A DNA stretch of 64,000 nt from AP-15 sp963774345 (GTDB lineage: Bacteria > Pseudomonadota > Alphaproteobacteria > ATCC43930 > CGMCC-115725). The stretch covers positions 214,269-278,268 of the forward strand of contig CAVZFB010000065.1 of the NCBI GenBank assembly GCA_963774345.1, read 5' to 3'. Under the pieces are notes generated by a model that was not told the origin of the DNA, ran no database searches, and was given only the letters and a program-made list of their open reading frames with translations. Below, piece by piece: positions 54,801 to 63,660 of this stretch (position 1 is its first letter; every line of letters starts with the position of its first letter). Made by a program: the position numbers and the translations under genes.

Positions 54801-55298
54801 GCTGGGCTTGGCGTGCAGGAATTCGGCGAATTCGCCCTGAGGCAGAGCAACGCACGTGGTGAAATGCTCGTAGCTGAGGCCGAGGAGGTTTTCGACGGCT
54901 TTCGTTACTTCGGATTCGGCGGCAAGCACGTCGCCGTCGCCGTCGAGGTCGTCGGGATCGTGCAGGCGCTCCAGGCGGGAGGCGTGCATGGACACGCGCG
55001 AGGTCTTCCCGCCGCTGCGGCGCGCTTCGCGGGCGACGACGTAGCGCTGCCCGTCGGCGTCGAAGACGAGCCGGACGACGCAGCGGGTCGCGGTCGGCGC
55101 GAGCGCGGGGGTGATCATCCGCTGGTCGTTCCAGCGGGGCACGGTGCCGTAGAGGGCAAAGGTAAGCGCATCGATGACGGTCGACTTTCCGGCGCCAGTC
55201 GCGCCGACGAGAACGAAGTAGTCGGCGTCGGTGAAGTCGAGGATGGTCTTGTCCCGGAACGAGGCGAATCCGTCCATGTCGAGGCGTACGGGCCGCAT
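51867..55298 (-). CDS. sbcC: SbcC/Rad50-type SMC-like ATPase
   Basis: 1143 residues. Walker A 'GATGAGKSTVIDALTFALYG' (Gly32-Lys38), long coiled coils rich in Ala/Arg/Glu/Thr, a central CPVC zinc hook near residue 522 ('QPGQPCPVCEQ'), then the second coil and 'TLSGGETFQASLALALALSR' (signature) with 'LESIFLDEGFGTLDETTLDV' (Walker B/D-loop). Partners the SbcD/Mre11 nuclease to bind and process DNA ends. TGATG overlap with sbcD upstream and ATGA with nurA downstream. Confidence 0.95.
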   Translation of the reverse strand: MRPVRLDMDGFASFRDKTILDFTDADYFVLVGATGAGKSTVIDALTFALYGTVPRWNDQRMITPALAPTATRCVVRLVFDADGQRYVVAREARRSGGKTSRVSMHASRLERLHDPDDLDGDGDVLAAESEVTKAVENLLGLSYEHFTTCVALPQGEFAEFLHAKPSDRQDILSSLLGYQLYDELQSRANSRAREKRAARDALEAALAGYIEATEQQVSDLTGRADRLNQLQTWLTGTGLPNLKQAALAVTDTGDRVDELATQQQALAAVQVPPGVTALDADLAAAASTLTETTNVHEAAEAADTRAAEMVSAFRPRHELLRLRQQWDDLAKTNADLPALDADVTDAVTAHDEAKKATEGAEQNTERLRVAAERAADTANQAQQAVTLATEQTTTLATITIPDDLDELTTALTALRTRHAELDAETDAAEEAYRAAQAALGSAPSEATLSTGRRPATIVYDALTADLTAWNDRDQAADAVVTATDALATATDALATARANLDAARLADEAGTLRAHLQPGQPCPVCEQLVIAVPAGHDTGHVAAAEKELASAQSRYGQAVDEHARLDRDHRDTAAARAQSLRHVEAARIDLHTALRNLHTGGPDLATLLTPLSTPITPDTARGDLTRAADAAAQARHVFDAAAESRRGLQQAVTAADTRRSSASAARRMFDRDSLDLDERSRTAATALQKARDTVASLGAPVVDTADLIAAWDTLTRWAAAERATRSAQLPALREAAADAATTADTAGAEHTQAAANLAQLRDQQNTAATNLARIAQVRDQTAARQQNLSAALAAQPSGEQVTELIAELDRLDQAAAAARGALTEARQARTRAQQTVDELNALARDSRTQLATMRDPLTRYGAPAIAENTLAAAWNQLHSWARTKETVLAADMMKARNAADHAAKESRIAVAALSDALVRAELPLPDLHTPASELHTTVTRDVADAAAAARIAAEHAADRFHERQRLHKQKEEAAEQAQVAATLGNLLRSDAFQAWLLESAVTSLVADASDLLLDMSSGQFELRIHSKDIEVIDHNDADSTRPVRTLSGGETFQASLALALALSRQVASLAASGAAKLESIFLDEGFGTLDETTLDVVAATLENLAGERMVGVITHVPALADRIPVRFQVTRTGARSQIERITV

Positions 55299-56485
55299 CA
55301 GGAACCGGTCCCGGTGACCAGCGCGGCATCGGTGGGGCTGGTGACGGCGTCATGCAGTTCGTCGAACAGGGCTTGGACGCGGGCATCGTCCACGCCGTGT
55401 TGCGCACAGTAGTCGCCGAATAGTTCACTCGGCGACCGGTCGGGCTTTGCTGCGGCCCGGCCGGTGCTGGCGGCCGCGGCGAACTCCGGATCGATACGGA
55501 TCTCGAGCGCATTTGGCAACGCCTCGAGGACGTCTTCGCGTAGCCCGGCGCGGGCGGGTTGGGTGACGTAGACCCGCAGGAACGCGTCGCCGAGTTCCCC
55601 GGCACGGGTGGCGAGGTCGGCGACGGTGCCGCGGACGGTTCGCAGCCGCCGGCCGGCGATCAGCGGCAGGTCGGTGGTGCGGGCCGGGGTGCTCGGTGTG
55701 GCCTCGATGAGGACGACGACCGGGGTGTTGTCCTGTTCGCCGAAGTCGACGCAGATCGGGGAGCCGGAGTAGGCGACAGGGCAGCCGGCGGGCAGTGTCT
55801 GGCGTCGGTGCAGGTGGCCAAGGGCGACGTAGTGCGGTTCGGTCCCGAACGCAGACGCGGGCACCCAGTATTCGAAGATGGTCTGCGCGGCGCGTTCGCC
55901 GCCGCCGTGGACGGCGCCAGAGACGGTGAGGTGTGCCATCACGAGATTGACCGCGCCCGGGGTGAACCCGGTTTTGAGGTGGGTGAGCAGTTCCCGGATC
56001 TGCTGGTCATAGCTGCCGGCGGCTTCGGCGGGGGTCTGGGTAAGTAGGTCAGCGGCGCGGATCGCCCAACGCTGCGACAAGAACGGCAGGACAGCGACAT
56101 TGACGGTTTCGCTGGCGCTGCGGGCGGTAAAGGTGACGACGCCGCCACGGTCGGCCGCGCGGGGCTGACCGAGCAGCGTGATCCCGGCGTGCCCGGCGAG
56201 CGGCCGGTACGCGTCGAGCATGCCGGGTGAGTCGTGGTTGCCGGCCATGGCGATGACCTGTGCACCGGTGCCAGCGAGTGCGAGCAGCGTTTTGATGAGG
56301 ATGCGTTGCGCATCGGCGCTGGGCGCGGCGGCGTCGTACAGGTCGCCGGCGATGAGGACGGCGTCGACCTGATGCTGCTCGGCGAAGCCGACGATCTCGG
56401 TCAGGACGGCCTCCTGCTCGCCGAGGCGGCTGCGGCCTTTAAGGGTCTTGCCGACGTGCCAGTCGGAGGTGTGCAGGAACTTCAC
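55298..56485 (-). CDS. sbcD: SbcD/Mre11-type nuclease
   Basis: About 395 residues from GTG 56485, with AGGAGGG 5 bases upstream. Phosphoesterase motifs in order: 'FLHTSDWHVGKTLKG' (D8, H10), 'AVLIAGDLYDAAAPS' (Asp), 'VIAMAGNHDSPGMLDAYRPL' (Asn-His), 'VNLVMAHLTVSGAVHGGGER' (His), 'YVALGHLHRRQTL' (His-x-His). It forms the dimanganese nuclease that pairs with SbcC. The C-terminus 'SPSELFGDYCAQHGVDDARV' would contact the SbcC coil base. Confidence 0.95.
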   Translation of the reverse strand: MKFLHTSDWHVGKTLKGRSRLGEQEAVLTEIVGFAEQHQVDAVLIAGDLYDAAAPSADAQRILIKTLLALAGTGAQVIAMAGNHDSPGMLDAYRPLAGHAGITLLGQPRAADRGGVVTFTARSASETVNVAVLPFLSQRWAIRAADLLTQTPAEAAGSYDQQIRELLTHLKTGFTPGAVNLVMAHLTVSGAVHGGGERAAQTIFEYWVPASAFGTEPHYVALGHLHRRQTLPAGCPVAYSGSPICVDFGEQDNTPVVVLIEATPSTPARTTDLPLIAGRRLRTVRGTVADLATRAGELGDAFLRVYVTQPARAGLREDVLEALPNALEIRIDPEFAAAASTGRAAAKPDRSPSELFGDYCAQHGVDDARVQALFDELHDAVTSPTDAALVTGTGS

Positions 56486-56526
56486 AATGACCCTCCTAGG
56501 GTCGGCTACTGCTCGTGCAGGCGGGG

Positions 56527-58347
56527 TCAGAACGGCGGCGGGTCGTCGGTGGCGAACGGGACTCGCGACAGCATCCGCCCCGGCGGTGCCGCCACCCCGT
56601 TCGACCCGGCCGCCTCGCCTGCGGGAGACCCGGCGAGGTCGGCTTCGCCTTCGCGGGTTGCCCACGCGGGGAACGGGAAGTCGACCGCGAGCGGGACCGG
56701 GATCTCCGGCTGGGAGATGAACATGGTGCCGGGTTTGGCGATGGTGGCGCGCTGCCGCTGCCCGGCCGGCAGGAACCCGTATTCGGCCCGGGCCGCCTCG
56801 GCGGCGTCGAGGCGGCCCACGACCCGGACGGAGGAGTTGGCGATAATGCGCCGTTCGACCTCGCTCGCGGTCTGCTGCGCCCCGATAAGGATGATCCCGA
56901 GCGAGCGGCCGCGTTCGGCGATGTCGAGCAGAACGTCCTTGATCGGGCTGGCCCCCTCGCGCGGTGCGTACTTGTTCAATTCGTCGATCATCGTGAACAG
57001 GAGGCTGCCGGGCCCGGCAGCCTCCTTGCGGGCGGTTTCGGCGGCCAAGACGACACCGACGACGAACCGCTGAGCCCGCTCGGGGAGGTTGTGCAGGTCG
57101 ATCAGGGTGACCTGCTGACCATCAGTAGTGATCTCACGGCCGCGGACCGCGGCCTCCGGGCCGCTGGTCCCGGAGGGGTCAGGCAGGTCGCCGCGGATCA
57201 GATCGGTCAGCGCCCGCTGGCTTGACCGCAGTCGCCGCAGGAACGCGTTGATGGTGCCGGCGCCGATTGCGTTGCCGGCCCACTGGGTCATTGTCGCGTC
57301 GTCAGTGACCAGCTCGGTGATCTTGTCGACGAAGCCGCCGTAGGTGCGGCAGATAACCCCGTCGATGAGGATCGCGCCATCCTCCCCGGCCGGCTGGACT
57401 TCCCGAGCCAGGCGGCTGGTGACGTTATTGACGACCATGGTGTACTGCTGCCGGTCATCTTCGGCGTCGGCGAACACGTACGGCAGCAGCTGCCGGGCGC
57501 AGAATTCCTGCAGGGTCCACCAGAACGCGGTGACACCGCTGGTCCTACCGGTCACGTGAGGCCGCCCAGTCCGGTCTCCTGGGGTTGGCGGGGCGTAGAA
57601 CGCGGTGGACCTGAATGGTTCGGCCGGAAGGCCGAGGCGGGCATATTCGCCGCGCAGCGCGTCCCCGTCCGGGCCGGTCAAACGCCGGTTGGGCTGGTCG
57701 AGGAACAACAGATCCTCACCCTTGACCGAGAAGATGAGTGCTTTCGCATTGTGCGTGTTGCGTAGCGCGTCCCCGCGGAAGATGGCGTGCAGCAGGAACA
57801 GCGCGAATGACGTCTTCGTCGCGACCCCGGAAATGCCGGAGATAGAAATGTGCGCGCCGCGGGTGCCGTCCACGAAATCCATGTTGACGAAGACGGTCTC
57901 GCCGTCGCGGCCTGCGCCAACCGGAACCTTGCGGTCCATTTGGTCGAAGTACAGCGCCTGGGCGCGTTCGTCGCCGGTGGCCCGGCGCACGGCCTCGCCG
58001 GGCCGCGGCGGGACGTAGCATTCCGGCTCGACCCGGGTGGTCGTGACCTGGGCGACCTCCTGGACCGCGGCTGGGAGAACACCGTCGGATATGAGGAAGA
58101 CGTCGCTGCCGAAGCTGACACCCTCGTGCCGGGCGCGGACCTCGGTGATGATCCCGGAGGTCGTGACCAGGCCGCGGCCGGGCACGTCGCGGACGGTGAC
58201 GACCACGTCGTCGAGCTGCAAGTAGGCGCCGTCCTGCACCGCGACATGCCACAGCAGCGGGGTCGAGTCCAGCAGGCCCTGCACCCTGCCGACGGAGCTT
58301 CCCGGCTCCTCGGTCGGGGTGGTCATGGGTGTAATGCCAGGTTCCAT
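56527..58347 (-). CDS. herA: HerA-type DNA translocase (DUF87/FtsK-HerA ATPase)
   Basis: 606 residues from ATG 58347 after GGGGA; ATG 58326 also possible. N-terminal HAS-barrel-like part (about 28-120, 'LLWHVAVQDGAYLQLDDVVV'). Walker A at 171-180 (GISGVATKTS), Walker B-like 'SLLFTMIDELNKYAPREGAS', 'LDIAERGRSLGIILIGAQQT' and arginine-finger region 'VERRIIANSSVRVVGRLDAA'. HerA is a hexameric motor that loads NurA for end resection. First gene of the operon; 41 bases separate it from sbcD. Confidence 0.92.
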   Translation of the reverse strand: MEPGITPMTTPTEEPGSSVGRVQGLLDSTPLLWHVAVQDGAYLQLDDVVVTVRDVPGRGLVTTSGIITEVRARHEGVSFGSDVFLISDGVLPAAVQEVAQVTTTRVEPECYVPPRPGEAVRRATGDERAQALYFDQMDRKVPVGAGRDGETVFVNMDFVDGTRGAHISISGISGVATKTSFALFLLHAIFRGDALRNTHNAKALIFSVKGEDLLFLDQPNRRLTGPDGDALRGEYARLGLPAEPFRSTAFYAPPTPGDRTGRPHVTGRTSGVTAFWWTLQEFCARQLLPYVFADAEDDRQQYTMVVNNVTSRLAREVQPAGEDGAILIDGVICRTYGGFVDKITELVTDDATMTQWAGNAIGAGTINAFLRRLRSSQRALTDLIRGDLPDPSGTSGPEAAVRGREITTDGQQVTLIDLHNLPERAQRFVVGVVLAAETARKEAAGPGSLLFTMIDELNKYAPREGASPIKDVLLDIAERGRSLGIILIGAQQTASEVERRIIANSSVRVVGRLDAAEAARAEYGFLPAGQRQRATIAKPGTMFISQPEIPVPLAVDFPFPAWATREGEADLAGSPAGEAAGSNGVAAPPGRMLSRVPFATDDPPPF

Positions 58348-58825
58348 CGGGTCGGTCCCCTTTTCGCCGAGGCTGATACCGTCCGGTATGAGCGACGCGT
58401 GAGCCGCGGCTGTCGGCACAGGATATGCGGACCGGCGGCAATTTCGGAGCCGTGACGAGTTAGCCGCCAGTAGGTGCGAGACGGCGACGAGGCCGCCCCA
58501 CCCCGTTAACGCACAGTCGAGATAAGCCGGAGCGTCCACAATCTATACCTCACCCGCGGCCAACGCATCCGCAGCTCAGGTTCGGGCAGCTGGTCTGTGA
58601 TCAGGAGCTCGATCGCGTCCAGCCAAACGATTTGCGCTAACGCGCTGAGCCCGGACGGTGCCAAGCCTCCCGTGTGTAATTATCTCGATTGGCATCGTGA
58701 GACATCGCTGCCCTGCTAGCTCTCGAACGGGTACCGAGGTGATCATCCGAGACCGGTCGTAGGCCACTGGGCAGGCAACCCAGCTCGCCACCTCCGATAT
58801 CCCTGCGGACCTCGCCAGTCAGCTA
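58348..58825. other. Upstream region of the HerA operon; no supportable gene
   Basis: Frames are open on both strands, but none has family-like sequence or a good RBS. Expected to hold the operon promoter; no clear -10/-35 seen. Confidence 0.4.
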
Positions 58826-59226
58826 CCAGGACATGATTCCCAAGACCCGCCAGATTCCCGCCTGTCCGTACGTAAGCCAGGCAGCCTGGAACGGTGCTCG
58901 GCATGTCCCGGGAGTGCGCTGGCCTGCCGTCACGGTCCGATGGATCACCGCCTCATCGATTACGGCCCACAGCCGCGGCCGGTCATCGCGGGTCAGGACT
59001 TCCTGCCGGGCCTGGCGGGCTTCAAGCAGGCGTTCGACCTCATCAGGGTCCAGCTCTATCGGCCCGTTCCTGAAGATCTCCCGCGCGTAGTCCGCGGTCC
59101 GCAGCAGGCCGGGCACGACCACGGGCTCGAAGTTGCGGACCGAGGCGGCGCCGGCTTCCAGGCCGATGTAGACCTCCAACGGGTTCGGCAGCACATCGCG
59201 GAACGAGTGCCACCACCCGCTGACCT
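58826..59226 (-). pseudogene. DUF5753 (Scr1-type XRE regulator) fragment
   Basis: 'VSGWWHSFRDVLPNPLEVYI', 'GLEAGAASVRNFEPVVVPGL', 'LRTADYAREIFRN' and 'RPRLWAVIDEAVIHR' are the DUF5753 domain found after the XRE HTH in actinobacterial regulators. The HTH half is missing and the sequence diverges after 'IHRTV', so both ends are damaged. The partner DUF397 gene is not evident. Confidence 0.7.
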
Positions 59227-59369
59227 GGCTCCCTTGTCAGCCCGCTCCTTCGGGTCGCGTGACGCCATGGTCGTACTCAATGTGGCGCATGCATGAGCGT
59301 GCGCCTGCCTGTACACTCCAATCCATGCTGGCAAACGATTAGGCGGCCGATCCCAAGCGGGGGACGACG

Positions 59370-60662
59370 ATGCATGGCTTCCTCCTATTCCTTGGTGCTG
59401 GCCTCGTCTTCGTGAGCATGATTCTCGTGCTCTCGAATCTCAGGAATGTTGCACGGCGCAAACGCATTCTCGCGACGGCCACCTCACCCATCAGCCAAGC
59501 AATGGGTGGGCCCGTCGAGATCAAGGGAAATGTCGTGCCGAGCGAGAAAGGGCTGGTTGAGGCACCCCTGAGCGGCCGCCAGGCAGTGTGGACGCGCGTT
59601 ACGGTGGAACAGTATCGTTCAGGTTCAGACGGCAATCCGGGGGGCTCGTCGATCGTTCTGAACGAGGTCAACGGCCGCCCCTTCTTCGTCGACGACAACT
59701 CTGGCGAAGTGGCCCGCATTATTCCGGATGGCGCCAACGTTGTTCTCGATCAGCAGTCGATCGGGGATTCTGGCCAGTTCCACGACCCGCCACCGGGATT
59801 CGAGGACTTCTTGAGCATGCGCGGTCTCAGCAGCAAGGGCTTCTTCGGCTTTAACAAGACAATGAGCTTCTACGAGGAACTGCTCACGCCGGGCGATGCA
59901 CTCTATGCTCGCGGCCCGTCGCGCCGCGAGCAAGGTAGGTCCAACAGCGAAGGTTCCGGCGCAGCACCATTGGGCCAGCTCGTGATGTACGCCAGCACCG
60001 GCGCAGGCGGCGAGCTGATCCTGACGAACAAAACAGAAAAGCAGCTCGCGTCGCGCCTGCTGCGGAACTTCGTCATCGGCATTACCTGCACGATCGTAGG
60101 TGCCTTCGTCATCACCTGCGCCATCGTCTGGGCGCCCCTCCCGCAGGAAGGTCAAGCACAGGCGCAGAGCGATCTGGCGGCGCTTCAGCACGATGAGAAC
60201 TTCGCCGACGATCTGCGCGCGCTCAGTTCGGACACACATCTGACCGGCCCTGATCTGGCCGCCACGAAAGGCGATGCCGCTCTCGGAACCGGCTGCTACA
60301 ACGTGTCAACCGTCAAAATTGACGCCACCATTCTCCAACAAGACGCTTCCACCGTCAGCATTGATCTGAGCACGCTGACCACTGACATCGGTACGGTAAC
60401 GCAGGATGTCGCGGCCATGAAGAACGATCTGGCGAACCTCATCGTCAGCAGGCTACCAGCCGCGCCGGGAGCCGCGGCGGCTATCGCCGCCGCGGGCAAG
60501 GCTATCGGGCAGGCAGCCGCGAAGGCCAACGGCGAAATCGATCAGGTGAACGCCGATGTGACCCAGGCTTACTCGATAGCCAACGGCATGGCGACCGGCT
60601 CATGCGCTGGCGATGGGCCAGGACGCCCGCCAGTGCCCATCGGCCACATACCCAGCAACTAA
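59370..60662 (+). CDS. GIDE-domain membrane protein
   Basis: 430 residues from ATG 59370. N-terminal membrane segment (3-22, 'GFLLFLGAGLVFVSMILVLS'), then 'GPVEIKGNVVPSEKGLVEAP' and 'LSGRQAVWTRVTVEQYRSGS', the GIDE pattern first known from eukaryotic E3 ligases (MAPL/MUL1). A second membrane helix lies at ~231-252 ('NFVIGITCTIVGAFVITCAI'). The last 170 residues are outside and helical, with repeats around 'DATILQQDASTVSIDLSTLT'. No RING finger. Role in bacteria unknown. Codon use is less GC-biased than neighbours. Confidence 0.75.
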   Translation: MHGFLLFLGAGLVFVSMILVLSNLRNVARRKRILATATSPISQAMGGPVEIKGNVVPSEKGLVEAPLSGRQAVWTRVTVEQYRSGSDGNPGGSSIVLNEVNGRPFFVDDNSGEVARIIPDGANVVLDQQSIGDSGQFHDPPPGFEDFLSMRGLSSKGFFGFNKTMSFYEELLTPGDALYARGPSRREQGRSNSEGSGAAPLGQLVMYASTGAGGELILTNKTEKQLASRLLRNFVIGITCTIVGAFVITCAIVWAPLPQEGQAQAQSDLAALQHDENFADDLRALSSDTHLTGPDLAATKGDAALGTGCYNVSTVKIDATILQQDASTVSIDLSTLTTDIGTVTQDVAAMKNDLANLIVSRLPAAPGAAAAIAAAGKAIGQAAAKANGEIDQVNADVTQAYSIANGMATGSCAGDGPGRPPVPIGHIPSN

Positions 60663-61020
60663 TCACCAGAGGGACAGTCGGCATGGACTGGGCGGGGTGA
60701 CAACTCGCTCTTCCTACGCGGCGCGTTCACCTACCCCGAACCCTTCGACCGGACCTGAGCCGCGCAACGCGGTCCGCCGCGCGGTCCGGATAGGTGCCAT
60801 CCAGACCCTGGATACAGCCGTGCCGTCGTGAACACCCATGACAAGAGGCGGTCGGTGGATCCCTCAGTATGCGTTTCTGCTGGCCACCGCGCGGGAGATT
60901 GGGAGCGGCGGCGGGAGACGACGTCGAGGTCCTGCTGCTCCGGGTAGAAGGCGCCGCCTCGCTCTCCCTGGTGTAACTGGTCAGGTTCATTTAGTGCCGC
61001 AGCAAGCAGCGTCTTCCCGA
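60663..61020. other. Intergenic region, no gene seen
   Basis: About 360 bases with only scrambled open frames and no family match. No hairpin of note. Confidence 0.4.
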
Positions 61021-61497
61021 TCAGTGTGCAGGCTGGCCAGCCTGGCGATTTTCATCGACTGGTGTGAGTTCGAAGACAGGGTGGCGGTCGGCCTCGGTGA
61101 CGAAATCCTCTACCGGGGAGTCCTTGGCCGCCAGGAAATACCGTCGGGTGGCTGTGGCGATGCGGACGTATCGCTTGAGGATGGGGCCGGCCTGTTCGGG
61201 AGCAACCTCGCGGATGGCGTATTGACGGGTGTCACGTCGGCGAGTCAGGGTCACCCGTCCGGCCGCGCGAGCGTTGTGCACCCAGGACACCGGCCCGTAG
61301 GGGGCGACCAGCCAGCGTCGCCCGTCGTGCTCCACTGGGACCACGGGGTTGGTACGCGGCTTGCCGGTCCTGCGGCCCTGTGTGGTCAGCAGGTATGACC
61401 TGGGCACCAGGCCCGCCCGGACGAGCGCGCTCATGATCGTGTTCTCAACGTGGCGGCCGCGGCCGGGACGGTACTGCCGCGCTGGCCGGGAAACCAT
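61021..61497 (-). CDS. Deazaflavin (F420)-dependent nitroreductase-family oxidoreductase
   Basis: About 158 residues from ATG 61497 (AGGAG upstream). 'VPRSYLLTTQGRRTGKPRTN', 'PVVPVEHDGRRWLVAPYGPV', 'SWVHNARAAGRVTLTRRRDT' are the Ddn/F420H2-dependent split-barrel signature (LLTTxGRKTGxxRxxP, GxxxWVxNLRAxG). These enzymes use reduced F420 to reduce quinones or nitro compounds. An alternative start at 61560 is less likely. Complete. Confidence 0.9.
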   Translation of the reverse strand: MVSRPARQYRPGRGRHVENTIMSALVRAGLVPRSYLLTTQGRRTGKPRTNPVVPVEHDGRRWLVAPYGPVSWVHNARAAGRVTLTRRRDTRQYAIREVAPEQAGPILKRYVRIATATRRYFLAAKDSPVEDFVTEADRHPVFELTPVDENRQAGQPAH

Positions 61498-61931
61498 GGC
61501 CCGCTCCTGCCTGCCCGTCCCGCCATTTCCAGGTTCCTGGCTCGATTCTGTGGCGGGCACGGCTTGCCTCCATCGGCTGGCTGCATCGGACTCGGCGTCT
61601 CACCAGCTTGTTACCGGTGCCGTAACGGGTCAAGGATTGCGTAGCGGGCAGCGCCGGGAAGGTGCTGTCGCCGCGCGGCAGCAGGCGGGCGGACGCTGCT
61701 GCGGCGTCAGGTCGCGGGTGTTGTTGCGCAGGCGGTCACCGCGCTCGGCCGGCGACGTGGTGACCGTCACCCCACTGGTAACTCGATCGGCACCGCGAGA
61801 AGTTCTCCGCGGTGTGATCGGAGGGGCCGTTGCCCTGATCGGGCATGATCTTACGATGCCCGAACGGCAACGGCGTGTCGTCCGGTATGGGGTACTTATG
61901 ACAACTAGGATCCGGATCAGCGCTTTGTTTC
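61498..61931. other. Intergenic region of ~430 bases, no gene seen
   Basis: No coding frame with family-like content. From about 61860 the GC content falls, and the promoter of the following gene probably lies here. Two short open frames (61450-61644, 61736-62008) look spurious. Confidence 0.35.
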
Positions 61932-63044
61932 TTGTTCGTCCCGAGGTATCCGAAGTTGAAGATCACCCCCCTCGTGCTTGCCCCGCAGCTGCCGCTAGAC
62001 GGCATCACATCGGGAATCTTTCCCTACCTCGGCGGATCCGTCAGCGTTGATCAGCTGCGGTCCGTCGTGATGGCCTATGAGGGCGTCATCGTGCCGGGCA
62101 GGCAGGGAGCCAAGCTGGCCGCGAAGGCCCCCGGGGTCCTGATCGATCCGGCCGTGTATGCCCCGCAGGGCAGAACCGAGCCGGAAACGCTCTTCGACTA
62201 CGACGACTGGCTGATGCGCCAGAAAGCGGCAGGCGTGCCGCTCATTCTCACCGACTCGCCCCGAATCCGGAACAAGGACCAGTCGGCGCTCCGGAAAGCG
62301 CTGGCGCGGTGGGACGCGATCGACGAACCCACCCTGGTGGTCCTGCCTATTGAGCCTTGGTGGCTCCGGGAAGGGCTTCCCGGTCTCATCGAGGAGGTCC
62401 GGGCGGCCGGACGGCCGGTGGCGGTCGTCTTGCTGCACCAGTACAACGGCCTCGACATCAAGGGAGCGGTAACGGGCCTGCTGACGTTCATATCCGCCGT
62501 CAAGCCCCTGCCCGTGGTCCTGCTGCGCAGCGACATCTCCGCGGTCGGTGCGGTTGCTCATCAAGCGTTCGCCGGTTTCGTAGGCTGGTCGGCGAATAGC
62601 CGGCACGGACCTCTTCCCATGCGCCGCCCTGAGGGCGATGACGAGCGGGACGAATCCCCGTCGGTGCTCGTCCCTTCGTTGAACGATTACGTCAAGACGA
62701 GCAAGCTCTCCGTGTTCGCTCGTATCCGGCGACTGGATGTGTTGCGCTGCGATGACCGCGTGTGCCGCGGTGACAGCCTGCTGAGGATCGCCGACCTGAG
62801 CGAGACCGATCTCCGGGACGGCCGGATGCTGGCGTGCCTGCACAACCTGGCGAGTACAGAGCAGCTCGCGAGACGTGTTCTCGCAGCAGCAGATCCACGA
62901 GACGCATGGTGGGAGGCCTGCAACGCCGGAGCTAGGTCGATCGCCTCGCTAGCGGAACGCGGGGTTAGCTTGCCCCTGCATCGCTGGCTCCGTCAGTGGC
63001 TCGAGCTGGGCTCTCCTGCTCATGATTACCGGCCCGTCGGGTAA
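61932..63044 (+). CDS. Conserved hypothetical protein, TIM-barrel-like
   Basis: About 370 residues; TTG 61932 or TTG 61956 as start, the second with GAGG at 61942. Alternating strands and helices: 'VDQLRSVVMAYEGVIVPGRQ', 'KAPGVLIDPAVYAP', 'LVVLPIEPWWLREGLPGLIE', 'PVAVVLLHQYNGLDIKGAVT', 'VVLLRSDISAVGAVAHQAFA' fit a (beta/alpha)8 barrel. A later Cys pair 'LRCDDRVCRGDSLLR' may bind metal. Queuine/archaeosine transglycosylase-like folds have a similar plan, but the catalytic motif is not evident. Overlaps the convergent next gene by 80 bases. Confidence 0.6.
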   Translation: MFVPRYPKLKITPLVLAPQLPLDGITSGIFPYLGGSVSVDQLRSVVMAYEGVIVPGRQGAKLAAKAPGVLIDPAVYAPQGRTEPETLFDYDDWLMRQKAAGVPLILTDSPRIRNKDQSALRKALARWDAIDEPTLVVLPIEPWWLREGLPGLIEEVRAAGRPVAVVLLHQYNGLDIKGAVTGLLTFISAVKPLPVVLLRSDISAVGAVAHQAFAGFVGWSANSRHGPLPMRRPEGDDERDESPSVLVPSLNDYVKTSKLSVFARIRRLDVLRCDDRVCRGDSLLRIADLSETDLRDGRMLACLHNLASTEQLARRVLAAADPRDAWWEACNAGARSIASLAERGVSLPLHRWLRQWLELGSPAHDYRPVG

Positions 63045-63633
63045 GCCAGCGCCGGTACGTCTTTTCCTCCAGCAGCCATGACCACCCATCCCTGGTCAGG
63101 CCTTCTGGCTTCTCGGCCGGCAGCAGCTGCCTGCGGCGCTGATCGACGATGCCGACGCCGCACAGCTTTGCCTCCAGCATCGCCGCGTCTGGTATCCGGC
63201 TGGGCGTGGCCGCAATCCAGCGGCGCGTGAAACCAGCGAACAAGCTGGCGTCCTGGACGGCGCGTAGTTCCTTGCCCGTGGCCGCATCCACTATGACATC
63301 GGCGATCGTGAGCGGTGACTCCAGGCGTCGCATGATCCTTGCGCCGTCCTCATGGAGTTCGGCTACTCCGCTTGGCTGATCCGCCATCTCTGCCCACGCC
63401 ACAGGATCAGTCACCGAAATTCCTATGGGCAGGTCCATCAAACGGTCCAGCAGAGCCGGATCGATGACTGCGCCCATACCTGCTGTCTCGCGGCGCTGAT
63501 GCTCGGCGATGTTGATGATCGCGTAGGCAGTGACCCGCACGCCGAGCAGCATGACACCCACCGGCACGCCTGGTTCGCCCCCGTAAGGGGCGGCCAGCGG
63601 AGCTGGCGAGCTGGTAACCGGCGGGAGATGCAT
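62965..63633 (-). CDS. Conserved hypothetical protein
   Basis: 222 residues from ATG 63633. 'GVMLLGVRVTAYAIINIAEH', 'DPVAWAEMADQPSGVAELHE', 'ELRAVQDASLFAGFTRRWIA' and 'GWSWLLEEKTYRRWLTRRAG'. No named family recalled. Its last ~25 codons overlap the 3' end of the preceding plus-strand gene. Divergent from a winged-helix gene across an AT-rich spacer with a dyad, so it may be that regulator's target. Confidence 0.6.
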   Translation of the reverse strand: MHLPPVTSSPAPLAAPYGGEPGVPVGVMLLGVRVTAYAIINIAEHQRRETAGMGAVIDPALLDRLMDLPIGISVTDPVAWAEMADQPSGVAELHEDGARIMRRLESPLTIADVIVDAATGKELRAVQDASLFAGFTRRWIAATPSRIPDAAMLEAKLCGVGIVDQRRRQLLPAEKPEGLTRDGWSWLLEEKTYRRWLTRRAGNHEQESPARATDGASDAGAS

Positions 63634-63660
63634 GCTGTACTCGCATGAGGATGAATTTTT

